Source: a virus
DNA: 64,000 nucleotides
IMG/VR virus record: IMGVR_UViG_3300023106_000001
Span: 1 to 64,000 of that record
Direction: 5' to 3' (one strand)
Position numbers and translations under genes: made by a program. Below are positions 16,490-24,165 of this stretch, piece by piece. Each line of letters begins with the position of its first letter. Within the stretch, counting starts at the first letter, position 1. The notes beneath the pieces are model-generated. The model searched no databases. It was not told the origin of the DNA and saw only the letters and a list, made by a program, of their open reading frames with translations.

Positions 16490-16681
16490 TCAGTTTATTT
16501 CTTTTTCTTCATATATTGTTAGTGAAACTTCTAAAAAATCATTAAAGTCAATTTTTATATCTTTTGGTGAGAATGCTGCATTAATATTAGCACCCTTCAT
16601 TTTTCTTACAAACACATCATAAAATGCTTCGTTTATTTCATCGCCTAGCAAAGTGAATTTAGCTGTTACTTCTTTTTTCAT
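16490..16681 (-). CDS. Hypothetical protein
   Basis: 63 residues, beta-rich (MKKEVTAKFTLLGDEINEAF; IDFNDFLEVSLTIYEEKE). Spaced by one and two bases from its neighbours. No family recognised. Confidence 0.7.
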   Translation of the reverse strand: MKKEVTAKFTLLGDEINEAFYDVFVRKMKGANINAAFSPKDIKIDFNDFLEVSLTIYEEKEIN

Positions 16682-16683
16682 AA

Positions 16684-17337
16684 TTAAAACTTTTTACCGC
16701 CATCTTTAATCCTATTCTCTAGCTTATGATCTTTACGATTTTTATTGTACAAAACCTTAGCTACCAACGCACCACCAATATCATATCCCCATCTTCCGGC
16801 ATAATCCATAATACGAATAACAGCATCTGCTAATTCAACTTCAGCCATTGGTCTATCAGGTAAATGATCATCCATCAATCCTTTTCTTTCACCTTCCATA
16901 GCTTCTGAAATTTCACTGTGAATTAAACATAACATCTCAGCCTTGTTTCTTTCTAATAATTCTCCTGTTTCTAAGTTTGTGTGCCATCCTGCGTCGAAAG
17001 AGGCCTTATAACATAAATCTCTTAAATTATTTACATTTTCACTAGTAGATGTTTCAGACTTAATAAAGCCATACTCTTCTAATTTTTTATAAATTTTAAC
17101 TGGTAAATTTTCAAATTCATTTACATTTTTAGGTATTCTGATTATTGTGTTTTGTTGTGGTGAAATTATTGCATAAGAATCATTGCTTCCCCATATACCA
17201 CAATCTGTAAAATCGTATTGATATAGTGATTTATCTTCTAATAATCCTAATTCAATAGCTATTTGAAGAAGTATTGTTTTATCTCTACTTATTTCTTGTC
17301 CTAATTCACTTAATTCTCTTGTATTATTCTTCATCAT
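16684..17337 (-). CDS. MazG-like NTP pyrophosphohydrolase
   Basis: 217 residues. The C-terminal ~100 residues carry the all-alpha NTP-PPase pattern: LIHSEISEAMEGERKG (the ExxE..E metal site) and EVELADAVIRIMDYAGRWG (ExxD), followed by KVLYNKNRKDHK. These enzymes cut NTPs to NMP and pyrophosphate, cleansing or adjusting the nucleotide pool. The first ~110 residues are a separate region without a recognised fold. It sits near RNR genes, which fits nucleotide metabolism; (p)ppGpp depletion is the other known role of phage MazG. Confidence 0.8.
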   Translation of the reverse strand: MMKNNTRELSELGQEISRDKTILLQIAIELGLLEDKSLYQYDFTDCGIWGSNDSYAIISPQQNTIIRIPKNVNEFENLPVKIYKKLEEYGFIKSETSTSENVNNLRDLCYKASFDAGWHTNLETGELLERNKAEMLCLIHSEISEAMEGERKGLMDDHLPDRPMAEVELADAVIRIMDYAGRWGYDIGGALVAKVLYNKNRKDHKLENRIKDGGKKF

Positions 17338-18028
17338 TTATATCTTTAAGTGATTCACTATACCATTCCCAATTATCAACTCCACCAATTTCCAAAGCAG
17401 AGAGTATTTCATCCCGTTTTAGTAATTTTTCATACTCTGAATATTCAATTTTAACCTCGGAATCAACAACAATTAATTTCTTTTTAGACTCTAATTCTTT
17501 GATGTCTGATTTTAATTTATCGTAATCCTTAATTGCCATTTCAGTTAAAAATTTTCTGTTCTCAACAACAGCATCCATCTTATAAATTTCTGATTTGTTG
17601 TCAGACAATTGTTTTTCTTGTTGCTTAATCAAGCTCTTATTTTCGGCAACAATATCAATCAGTCCGTTAAGAACATCTTTATTTCCTTTAATTTTATCAA
17701 CAAGACCTTTGTTTTCTCTCCACTCGAAAGGAACATCTTTTAAATCTTTAGCTGGAACATAAAATAATTGCTGATCTTTTATTTTATAATCCTCGATAAT
17801 TCGCTCTACAACATCATAGGCTTTTGCAACTGATTCATCACAGTAACATGTTGATTTGTGACCAACCATACAAGCATCACAACCCCTGAAAGATTCTGCG
17901 ATATGATCTAAATCAATATCTTGTATTTCAATATCTACGAGTATTTGATAAAAATCAGCTACTTCATGTTTTTGTAAAACTAATACAGGGCGATTGTTGT
18001 AATATTTAATTGTTTTTAATATATCCAT
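17324..18028 (-). CDS. Coiled-coil protein with Cys cluster
   Basis: 234 residues. Residues ~49-66 hold a Cys-rich motif (CDACMVGHKSTCYCDESVAK), a possible metal site. Residues ~115-200 form a long coiled coil (IDIVAENKSLIKQQEKQLSD onward). It ends with the GGVDNWEWYSESLKD tail common to small phage proteins. Function unknown. Confidence 0.75.
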   Translation of the reverse strand: MDILKTIKYYNNRPVLVLQKHEVADFYQILVDIEIQDIDLDHIAESFRGCDACMVGHKSTCYCDESVAKAYDVVERIIEDYKIKDQQLFYVPAKDLKDVPFEWRENKGLVDKIKGNKDVLNGLIDIVAENKSLIKQQEKQLSDNKSEIYKMDAVVENRKFLTEMAIKDYDKLKSDIKELESKKKLIVVDSEVKIEYSEYEKLLKRDEILSALEIGGVDNWEWYSESLKDINDEE

Positions 18029-18200
18029 AATTACTTAATTTAATTTTATTATCGTCTTTTAATTCTTCTAAAGCTATTCTTACACTATATACAGAACAGT
18101 TTAATTGTTTTGCTATGTAATTTCTGTTTATTACTTGTTTTTCGCGCGAAAATAAATTTAAAACAGATTCTTTATTTATTTTATTGTATTTTTTACTCAC
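18006..18200 (-). CDS. Small winged-helix DNA-binding protein
   Basis: 64 residues. SVLNLFSREKQVINRNYIAK and QLNCSVYSVRIALEELKDDN followed by a short wing (KIKLSNYGYIKNN) fit a minimal winged helix, so it may be a transcriptional regulator. A dispersed motif copy (18140-18168) codes part of helix 1-2. Target unknown. Confidence 0.65.
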   Translation of the reverse strand: MSKKYNKINKESVLNLFSREKQVINRNYIAKQLNCSVYSVRIALEELKDDNKIKLSNYGYIKNN

Positions 18201-18429
18201 TTTTGTATAATACTATTCTTCGTTCTATTGATTTTTCGGTAAATTTGTCATTAACGGTGGTTATCGTTAGAGATTTTATAAAATTAGTCTTTAGGTCTAC
18301 GATGTGTTTAACTATGTTACCATTTGGCTCATATAAAAATCCATCTAGTGTAAATAGTTCAGTACATCGTTTGTCATTGACCCAGTAATCCCCGTTATCC
18401 CTATCAAATAAATAAAATGTTGTTTTCAT
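18193..18429 (-). CDS. Small beta-rich protein, paralogue of 10724-10966
   Basis: 78 residues: MKTTFYLFDRDNGDYWVNDK, LYEPNGNIVKHIVD, KSLTITTVND and IERRIVLYKSE match the gene at 10724-10966 block by block. The duplicated family is of unknown function. Confidence 0.8.
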   Translation of the reverse strand: MKTTFYLFDRDNGDYWVNDKRCTELFTLDGFLYEPNGNIVKHIVDLKTNFIKSLTITTVNDKFTEKSIERRIVLYKSE

Positions 18430-18448
18430 AGTTAAGTAGATTCTTTCG

Positions 18449-18556
18449 TTATTTTACTGTATTTATGCGCCAAATGATAATTCCTAATATGATTAATGTT
18501 ACAAAAACTGTTTTAATGAAAGTGATATTTGCTTTTCGTTGTTCTTGATCTGTCAT
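18449..18556 (-). CDS. 35-residue single-helix membrane protein
   Basis: MTDQEQRKANITFIKTVFVT then LIILGIIIWRINTVK: one transmembrane helix after a polar N-terminus. Shares a four-base overlap with the upstream gene, which supports translation. Function unknown. Confidence 0.55.
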   Translation of the reverse strand: MTDQEQRKANITFIKTVFVTLIILGIIIWRINTVK

Positions 18557-18765
18557 GATTTAAATGTTTCTTTATAATAAGATTCTTTTTCATATTCTCC
18601 TTGATAATGATCATCATAACCTTTATGATAGGAGGTTTCTAATTGCTCTTCTTCGGTTTCTAGAAAAGAATTGCACAGTATTAAAACATCACTAGAGCTG
18701 TTTAATTGATTTTCTAAAAATGCATTTTCCATACATTCTATTAATTGTCGAATCGCTGTCTTCAT
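18553..18765 (-). CDS. Hypothetical protein
   Basis: 70 residues, helical; MKTAIRQLIECMENAFLENQ and the GYDDHYQGEYEKESYYKETF tail are typical of small phage proteins of unknown function. Confidence 0.7.
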   Translation of the reverse strand: MKTAIRQLIECMENAFLENQLNSSSDVLILCNSFLETEEEQLETSYHKGYDDHYQGEYEKESYYKETFKS

Positions 18766-18767
18766 AC

Positions 18768-18926
18768 TTAATCTTTTGTTTGTTTACAATGACCATCTAA
18801 TAAAAACCATACATTTGTAATGTCTGTCCATTTTCCTATCTCTTCTAAAATAGCTGAAGGTTCACATTTCAAATATTGTAAACTGACTATGTGGCCATTT
18901 TGATAAATGATCGTATATTTTTTCAT
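18768..18926 (-). CDS. 52-residue hypothetical protein
   Basis: MKKYTIIYQNGHIVSLQYLK, then CEPSAILEEIGKWTDITNVW. First gene after the promoter at 18947-18977, and two bases from the next start. No family recognised. Confidence 0.65.
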   Translation of the reverse strand: MKKYTIIYQNGHIVSLQYLKCEPSAILEEIGKWTDITNVWFLLDGHCKQTKD

Positions 18927-18946
18927 ATCTATTATTTTTGTTATTG

Positions 18947-18977
18947 CAAACTTACAACTAATTTATTTATCTTGCAA
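18947..18977 (-). promoter_or_regulatory. Bacteroidota-type promoter
   Basis: Minus strand TTG (18975-18977), 20-base spacer, TAAGTTTG (18947-18954). Placed between the RNR terminator and the gene at 18768-18926, so it starts the next leftward unit. Confidence 0.8.
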
Positions 18978-18999
18978 GCTTTTTTGTAAAAACTTTATA

Positions 19000-19033
19000 T
19001 AAAATAAAAAATCCCCCGTTTTATTGGAGGATT
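19000..19033 (-). terminator. Intrinsic terminator after the RNR genes
   Basis: Minus strand AATCCTCC (19026-19033), eight-base loop, GGGGGATT (19010-19017) with one G-U pair, then a T-rich tract. It follows the large-subunit stop by ten bases. Confidence 0.85.
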
Positions 19034-19042
19034 TGATTGGTT

Positions 19043-20701
19043 TTAACCAGCACAACTATCGCATTCTAGTATTGATTTTCGAGTGAATGTTTGAGCAGCA
19101 TTCTGATTAAGTTGGTAATATAAAGTTTTAATTCCTAACTCATGTGCTTTTAAGTAATAATCACTCACTTCTTTTGCCGAAGTACCAAATGGAATCATTG
19201 TATTAAATGAAATACCTTGATCAATATGCTTTGTTCTTGTAGAATTTTGAATTAACAGCTCCATAGGACTTATTTCTGGAAAAGTTTTAAATACAGATTT
19301 TTCTAAAGCACTTAAAAAATCTAAATGTTGTACAGAACCGTTGTTGTTTTTGATTGTTTCCCAAACATCTTCTGTGTTTTTATCTTTTTCTGTTAATAGC
19401 TGTTCTAAAAAGAAGTTCTTTTGTGCATGTTTAGACTTAGCCAAAGCTTTAATGAAATAATTACTATAAACTGGCTCTATACTTTGCGACCATTGGCCAA
19501 CAATTTCACTGCTTGAGGTATTAGGAGCAATAGCATTTAAAGTAACATGTCGTCTAGTGTATTTATTATCTTTTAATAAAGGTGCTTTACCATACTCCGA
19601 AGCCATTTTTTCAGAAGCCTTGTAAGACAGCTCTTTTAATTTACTAAATATTTCAGTATTTTTAAACTTAGCTTCCATACTTTCTAATGGAATCATATTC
19701 ATTTGTAAATAAGAATGATAGCCACTTGCTCCAATTCCTACGGCCATTTGATCTTTTGCAAAATTAACAGCTCTGTGCATTAAAACGTTACTTTCATTCT
19801 TATCTATGAAATCCAATAAAAAAGTGTCTAGTAAGTTTAATAAGACTTCTACAGCATCTGTATCTTTCCACTCATCAAAATGCACTAAATTCATTGCCCC
19901 TATACAGCAAACAAATGTGTTTTTGTGATCATTAGATAATAGAATTTCGGAACATAAGTTGCTATTATTTACATACTTACCTAATTCCTTATAAATATCT
20001 GGCCTTACATTGTTTACATTATCTTTGAACATTATATAAGGGAATCCTGTTTCAAACTTCTTTTTAATTATTTTTGCCCAAATCTCCCTCTTTTCCACAT
20101 CTCCTTCTTTTAGCTGTTTAATCCACTCATCCCCTATTTTAACAGCAAAAGGTACTTCATGTATATCCGAAGTTTTGTCTTTAATGGTCAAGAATTTTAA
20201 AATATCTGGGTGCTCAACATCTAGATAGGCTGCAAATTTACCTCTTCTACTTCTTTGGCTAATCCAACTTGTAGTGTCTTGAATTCTTTTTACATATCTC
20301 ATGACACCATCTGCGAAACCTCCGCCTGTTATCGGAGCACCCTCTTTTCTAATTGCCGATAAATCTCCAGAAGTTCCACCACCTATCTTAGATAACATGC
20401 CTACTTCTGCATCAGTTAGCAGTAAACCTTCAACAGAGTCTTCCACGTAAGAGCCGAAACAGCTAATTGCACTTTCCTTTTCATCTAAGAAATTTGTAAT
20501 TCCAGGTGTTGGTAATAAAAACCATCCTCTAGATAAATAATCTAAGAATTTTTCAGAGTAACCTTCTTTATTAAGAATTTTTTCGGCTTTATCCCCTATT
20601 TTTTTGAAATGTTCTTTTTCATCTCCTTTTATATATCCGTTTTGTAAAAATAATTTACTTTGGTCGTTTAACCAATACCATTTGTCAAATTGTTTTGTCA
20701 T
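19043..20701 (-). CDS. nrdA: Class Ia ribonucleotide reductase large subunit
   Basis: 552 residues; shorter than the bacterial enzyme because the N-terminal ATP cone is missing, so dATP feedback inhibition is probably lost. Visible marks: SAISCFGSY with a redox Cys, active-site NSNLCSEI (Asn, Cys, Glu), VCCIGAMNL with the partner Cys, the tyrosine pair in IKTLYYQLNQNAA, and the C-terminal swinging-arm CDSC. It reduces ribonucleoside diphosphates to deoxy forms with the NrdB radical. Nine bases after nrdB, transcribed from the promoter at 21761-21792 and ended by the terminator at 19000-19033. Confidence 0.95.
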   Translation of the reverse strand: MTKQFDKWYWLNDQSKLFLQNGYIKGDEKEHFKKIGDKAEKILNKEGYSEKFLDYLSRGWFLLPTPGITNFLDEKESAISCFGSYVEDSVEGLLLTDAEVGMLSKIGGGTSGDLSAIRKEGAPITGGGFADGVMRYVKRIQDTTSWISQRSRRGKFAAYLDVEHPDILKFLTIKDKTSDIHEVPFAVKIGDEWIKQLKEGDVEKREIWAKIIKKKFETGFPYIMFKDNVNNVRPDIYKELGKYVNNSNLCSEILLSNDHKNTFVCCIGAMNLVHFDEWKDTDAVEVLLNLLDTFLLDFIDKNESNVLMHRAVNFAKDQMAVGIGASGYHSYLQMNMIPLESMEAKFKNTEIFSKLKELSYKASEKMASEYGKAPLLKDNKYTRRHVTLNAIAPNTSSSEIVGQWSQSIEPVYSNYFIKALAKSKHAQKNFFLEQLLTEKDKNTEDVWETIKNNNGSVQHLDFLSALEKSVFKTFPEISPMELLIQNSTRTKHIDQGISFNTMIPFGTSAKEVSDYYLKAHELGIKTLYYQLNQNAAQTFTRKSILECDSCAG

Positions 20702-20710
20702 TCTATAGTT

Positions 20711-21694
20711 TTAAAATAATGATTCTGGGGAAATGTCTTGTTGGCCAATAGTATAGTTTGGAGATTGAATATCAAAAAAATCTACTCTTACATCTAAAAC
20801 TCTTTCTTCTTCAAACCATTTTAATGAGTCTCCTAATTTAGTTGTATCTATGTCAAACATTTTTTCAATACCTATTTCTTTCAATGCTTTATTAAATCTA
20901 TCTTGAATAAATAATTCAACCTCTTCTTTTTTGAGAAAACTTAAATCTTCACCATTAAATATCCAATCTATAATCTTTAATTCTGCTTCATACGCTTTTT
21001 TACAAGCCCTTCTTATCTTATTATAAAAATCCTCATTAAACCATTCAGGATATTCCCGCTTAATTATGTTAATTAAAGCAACACCGAACTGAAAATGAAC
21101 ATCTTCTTCTTTAGCGGTGGCCATAATAATATTATCAACTGTTTTTAGTTTCTGTTTCTTTTGGCAAAATGATTTAACAATATAAAATTGACTAAATAGA
21201 GAGCATGACTCAATGAAAGCACTAAATAAAAGTAAATTTAAAGCATAGTTCTCCTGTTTATTTTCAGACGCTCCTTTGATATACTTAGTGAGGTATTCTA
21301 CTCTACCTTCTATAACAGGATCTTTCAATGCTTTTGCAAACTCACTTTCTAAGCCTAGTCTGGTAAGCAGTTCGGAGTACGCTTCTTGATGTATAACTTC
21401 ATTCATTGCGAAAGTATACCCAACCATATAAATTTCAGGTTTTGGTAAATTATCCCCCACTTTACCCCAGAAAGTTTTAACTGAAACTTCTATTTGAGAG
21501 ATAGCTAATAGTGCTCTTTTAATAACACCTCTTTCTTTCTTAGTTAAAACATTATGATAATCACTAATATCTCTATCTAATCTTTCTTTAAACTCATCTA
21601 TAAACCACATTGTGCCTCGTATGGCATTCATGTAGGATAAGAGCTCTGGATATTCGTAGGGTTTCACGGCAATCCGTTTGTCAAAAATACTCAT
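20711..21694 (-). CDS. nrdB: Class Ia ribonucleotide reductase small subunit
   Basis: 327 residues, ferritin-like. Iron ligands seen: an early Glu (AISQIEVSVKTFW), NEVIHQEAY (ExxH, with the radical Tyr four residues after His), FIESCSLF (Glu) and KEEDVHFQF (ExxH). It forms the tyrosyl radical used by NrdA. The leader holds a terminator-like hairpin between promoter and start, suggesting attenuation. Confidence 0.95.
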   Translation of the reverse strand: MSIFDKRIAVKPYEYPELLSYMNAIRGTMWFIDEFKERLDRDISDYHNVLTKKERGVIKRALLAISQIEVSVKTFWGKVGDNLPKPEIYMVGYTFAMNEVIHQEAYSELLTRLGLESEFAKALKDPVIEGRVEYLTKYIKGASENKQENYALNLLLFSAFIESCSLFSQFYIVKSFCQKKQKLKTVDNIIMATAKEEDVHFQFGVALINIIKREYPEWFNEDFYNKIRRACKKAYEAELKIIDWIFNGEDLSFLKKEEVELFIQDRFNKALKEIGIEKMFDIDTTKLGDSLKWFEEERVLDVRVDFFDIQSPNYTIGQQDISPESLF

Positions 21695-21724
21695 TTATTT
21701 ATAATTTTTAAATTTCGGCGAATA

Positions 21725-21756
21725 AAAAAGACAGCAGAAAACTATCCACTGTCTTG
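21725..21756 (-). terminator. Terminator-like hairpin in the nrdB leader
   Basis: Minus strand AAGACAG, 14-base loop, CTGTCTTTTTT. It lies right after the promoter and 31 bases before the nrdB start, so it is better read as an attenuator than as an operon end. It abuts a CGGCG motif core (21715-21719). Confidence 0.55.
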
Positions 21757-21760
21757 AATG

Positions 21761-21792
21761 CAAATATAAGAATATAATACTACTTATACAAA
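21761..21792 (-). promoter_or_regulatory. Promoter of the nrdB-nrdA operon
   Basis: Minus strand TTTG (21789-21792), 20-base spacer, TATATTTG (21761-21768). Located between the stop of the gene at 21803-22135 and the attenuator-like hairpin. Confidence 0.8.
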
Positions 21793-21802
21793 CTACTTAA
21801 TT

Positions 21803-22135
21803 TTAATCAAACTGTTTAAATTCTCTGTCTAAACGCTCTAAAAGTTTAGTATTATAATCTACTTTTGCGATTAACTCTTCTAATGTTTTTGATTCATTTT
21901 GAGTTTTATCTACGAAATAGGTTAATGCCTGACAAATTCTCGTAAAATAAAGTTTTCCTTCATATAAATACTCTTCTGTCTTACCTGACTTTACTTTTTT
22001 ACCGTTCTTTGTTTCTAATTTTTCTCGCTCTCTTATTTCATGGAAAGTTAAAATTATTCCATTATCTCCGTCACTTGTCAAATGATGACTTGAATCTAAA
22101 CTAATCGTACTTTGTTTTTCAAATGTTTTATTCAT
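21803..22135 (-). CDS. Conserved phage protein of unknown function
   Basis: 110 residues: FEKQSTISLDSSHHLTSDGD, then GIILTFHEIREREKLET, and a C-terminal coiled coil ending LERLDREFKQFD. This arrangement is familiar from Bacteroidota phages and prophages but has no assigned role. Directly upstream of the RNR promoter. Confidence 0.75.
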   Translation of the reverse strand: MNKTFEKQSTISLDSSHHLTSDGDNGIILTFHEIREREKLETKNGKKVKSGKTEEYLYEGKLYFTRICQALTYFVDKTQNESKTLEELIAKVDYNTKLLERLDREFKQFD

Positions 22136-22397
22136 CTTTCTTTTTCTCTAAATTAATACCTTGAATTTCATCATCTCCCCAATCTTCTGAATGTTGACCG
22201 AAATAGTAAGATAACTCATACCCGTCCCTTTCCCATTCTACCTCAAAATAAAAAATTGTGAATTTTGATCCTTCTCTAAAATAGCCATCTTCTTCTCTTG
22301 AAATTTCTTTCCAACCGTCTTCGTCCTCATTTTCTAAGCTAAAACAGTATTTTTCTAATTCAGAGGATGATAATTTAATAATGTCTTCTATTTTCAT
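22128..22397 (-). CDS. Acidic hypothetical protein
   Basis: 89 residues from the ATG at 22395-22397 (MKIEDIIKLSSSELEKYCFS); an upstream non-canonical extension would overlap the previous gene. Very acidic, ending GDDEIQGINLEKKKDE. No family recognised. Confidence 0.7.
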   Translation of the reverse strand: MKIEDIIKLSSSELEKYCFSLENEDEDGWKEISREEDGYFREGSKFTIFYFEVEWERDGYELSYYFGQHSEDWGDDEIQGINLEKKKDE

Positions 22398-22414
22398 TTT
22401 ATTTGTTTTTAAGT

Positions 22415-22657
22415 TTATAAATATCCGAACGCAATTGCGCAATCTTCCCCAATATCACATAAATTACCTTCCTCTTCATCATATTCCCAATCATCCTCAT
22501 ATTCATGATCTGGTTGTTCATAATACTTGGCTACTTTTTCTTCTAAAGCGTACCACTTATCATTTACTTTTTGAAGTTTATTTAACAAATCTACTATTTC
22601 AACTGTAGATAATACAACTCCGTCTTTTAAAATTAATCCACCATCTCTCGTGTACAT
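22415..22657 (-). CDS. Acidic hypothetical protein
   Basis: 80 residues, with LSTVEIVDLLNKLQKVNDKW and an acidic tail (HEYEDDWEYDEEEG). No family recognised. Three bases from the upstream stop. Confidence 0.7.
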   Translation of the reverse strand: MYTRDGGLILKDGVVLSTVEIVDLLNKLQKVNDKWYALEEKVAKYYEQPDHEYEDDWEYDEEEGNLCDIGEDCAIAFGYL

Positions 22658-22660
22658 ATC

Positions 22661-22873
22661 TTATTGTTTTAAAATTTCTAATCTTTTTTCGGCCAATTCT
22701 CTATCAAAGAAAGGCATTTGTCCCATGTATCCATGATCATCATCTATTTCATATGCGCCTATTGTGCAGGAAGAAACAGTAAAACCGAAAATTTTAATTT
22801 CTTTCTTAATCCAATAAGAAGTAGGACAGCCCTTATCATAAGGAGGTTTTTCTATTAATGTATACATTGTCAT
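22661..22873 (-). CDS. Hypothetical protein
   Basis: 70 residues: PPYDKGCPTSYWIKKEIKIF, beta-rich, then a final helix (DRELAEKRLEILKQ). Shares four bases with the upstream gene. Role unknown. Confidence 0.7.
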   Translation of the reverse strand: MTMYTLIEKPPYDKGCPTSYWIKKEIKIFGFTVSSCTIGAYEIDDDHGYMGQMPFFDRELAEKRLEILKQ

Positions 22874-23166
22874 AACTTTTCTGTATAAGATGATACTGAT
22901 TTAAAAAATGAATTCTCATTTAAACCTTTTTGATAAGTTAACCCATCCAATGTAACTTTAAATCCCATATCAAATAAACTCATAGTTTTTATAACCCCCT
23001 TTAATTTATCTGCATTATCACTAACTGCTACTGAATTCATAGCTGATTGAATTGCTTTTGCAATATTTTTGACTATTTCGTCAACTCCATTACATCTAGG
23101 GTCAATGAAAGGACTGACACTTAAAGCAGTTTGATATTCTGTTTCTGAAACATCTTTAAAATCCAT
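22870..23166 (-). CDS. Hypothetical protein
   Basis: 98 residues, helical (DEIVKNIAKAIQSAMNSVAV), ending SVSSYTEKL. First protein gene after the structured RNA at 23190-23425. No family recognised. Confidence 0.7.
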   Translation of the reverse strand: MDFKDVSETEYQTALSVSPFIDPRCNGVDEIVKNIAKAIQSAMNSVAVSDNADKLKGVIKTMSLFDMGFKVTLDGLTYQKGLNENSFFKSVSSYTEKL

Positions 23167-23189
23167 ATTTGTTATCTTTAGTTAAAATT

Positions 23190-23425
23190 AAGGAGTTGCG
23201 ACCTCCTTTAAGCCCTTTAGATTATCCTACAGTAAATATGGCTGTCCATTACTGCTTCGCTTCAGGTGTCTAACCGAGACATCGGCTCTAAAGCTATTCG
23301 TGGAGGATTGGGGAGTCGAACCCGTTGTAAGTACCCGCTAAGGCTTTTCTCCAAATATTTACCATTACAATACGCAATCCCCCCTTACCATTAATTTCGC
23401 GGAAAAAGAATTAAAAACAGCTTTT
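23190..23425 (-). ncRNA. Structured RNA with a tRNA-like 5' part
   Basis: Runs from a strong promoter (23432-23462) to a terminator hairpin (23190-23208, AAGGAG/CTCCTT). Its first ~90 bases resemble a tRNA: GGGGGAT (23380-23386) pairs with ATCCTCC (23304-23310), with a T-loop TTCGACT between GGG and CCC, but the T-stem has only three pairs and no normal anticodon arm can be drawn. The rest folds into CCGA/TCGG and CAGTAA..TTACTG hairpins. It could be a degraded tRNA in a longer transcript or a tRNA-mimicking RNA. Confidence 0.6.
23396..23420 (-). repeat. Dispersed motif in an RNA leader
   Basis: Minus strand: CTGTT, 13 T-rich bases, CCGCG, just downstream of the -7 box of the promoter at 23432-23439. 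Same placement relative to the promoter as the copy at 3915-3941. Confidence 0.6.
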
Positions 23426-23431
23426 CCTCTG

Positions 23432-23462
23432 CAAACTTACAACTATTATTTTAATTAACCAA
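23432..23462 (-). promoter_or_regulatory. Bacteroidota-type promoter
   Basis: Minus strand TTG (23460-23462), 20-base spacer, TAAGTTTG (23432-23439), giving a start near 23425 for the structured RNA. Confidence 0.8.
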
Positions 23463-24165
23463 AATATTTCAAATAAACTTTATAATCCTCCGAAATTTGT
23501 CCAGCTACTTTTCTGATATTTTCTAAAACCTTTTCTGCCCTCTCTTTAGAATATGGTGTTGGTATATAAATAACTTCCCCTGATAATCTGATTCTATAGT
23601 TACCAGTACCTTCAAAAGACAGACCTTTTCTACCCAAACCACAAACAGAAGAATTTAAAATGTTATGTCCAGATTGTTCTCTGTCATAACAGTATAAAGT
23701 TGTCTGACCATATTCTTCAGAAGCATAAAAATCTTTCTTTTTCTCGATATTTAAAGTTTTATAATCTAATATTTCTACTCCATCTTCTCTATACCAAGAT
23801 CTATCTATATACCCCTCACATACGAAATCTCCAAAATCCACACATATCTCATCTTCATAAACACAATTATCAGGATAATCTATTTTGTCCCTTAGAATGG
23901 CTAAATCACTATCTAAAAGAGGTGTTTCGTATTCTTTTCCTAAAGCATTATGTTCAATCTTAGTTCCGCAGTATCCCCCAAAATCACTGAAAACATTTCC
24001 TCCTAAATTAACACCTGAAAAATATTGCACATAATAGTCATTTTGATACTCTGGATCTTTATAAGATGTATATTGACTATAAGATATTTTGTACTTTCCT
24101 TTATGTTGAGGATACTTATTATTTCTGTCTTCGTATTTTTTAGGTAAAATTATTTCTTTACTCAT
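23455..24165 (-). CDS. PD-(D/E)XK nuclease, RecB/Cas4-like
   Basis: 236 residues. FVCEGYIDRSWYREDGVEIL then DYKT gives the D-(x)n-ExLDYKT nuclease signature at about residues 117-136; a downstream EEYGQTTLYCYDRE fits the QxxxY helix of RecB-type nucleases. It probably acts in recombination or DNA end processing with the exonuclease encoded directly upstream (one-base overlap). No helicase domain. Confidence 0.75.
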   Translation of the reverse strand: MSKEIILPKKYEDRNNKYPQHKGKYKISYSQYTSYKDPEYQNDYYVQYFSGVNLGGNVFSDFGGYCGTKIEHNALGKEYETPLLDSDLAILRDKIDYPDNCVYEDEICVDFGDFVCEGYIDRSWYREDGVEILDYKTLNIEKKKDFYASEEYGQTTLYCYDREQSGHNILNSSVCGLGRKGLSFEGTGNYRIRLSGEVIYIPTPYSKERAEKVLENIRKVAGQISEDYKVYLKYFG

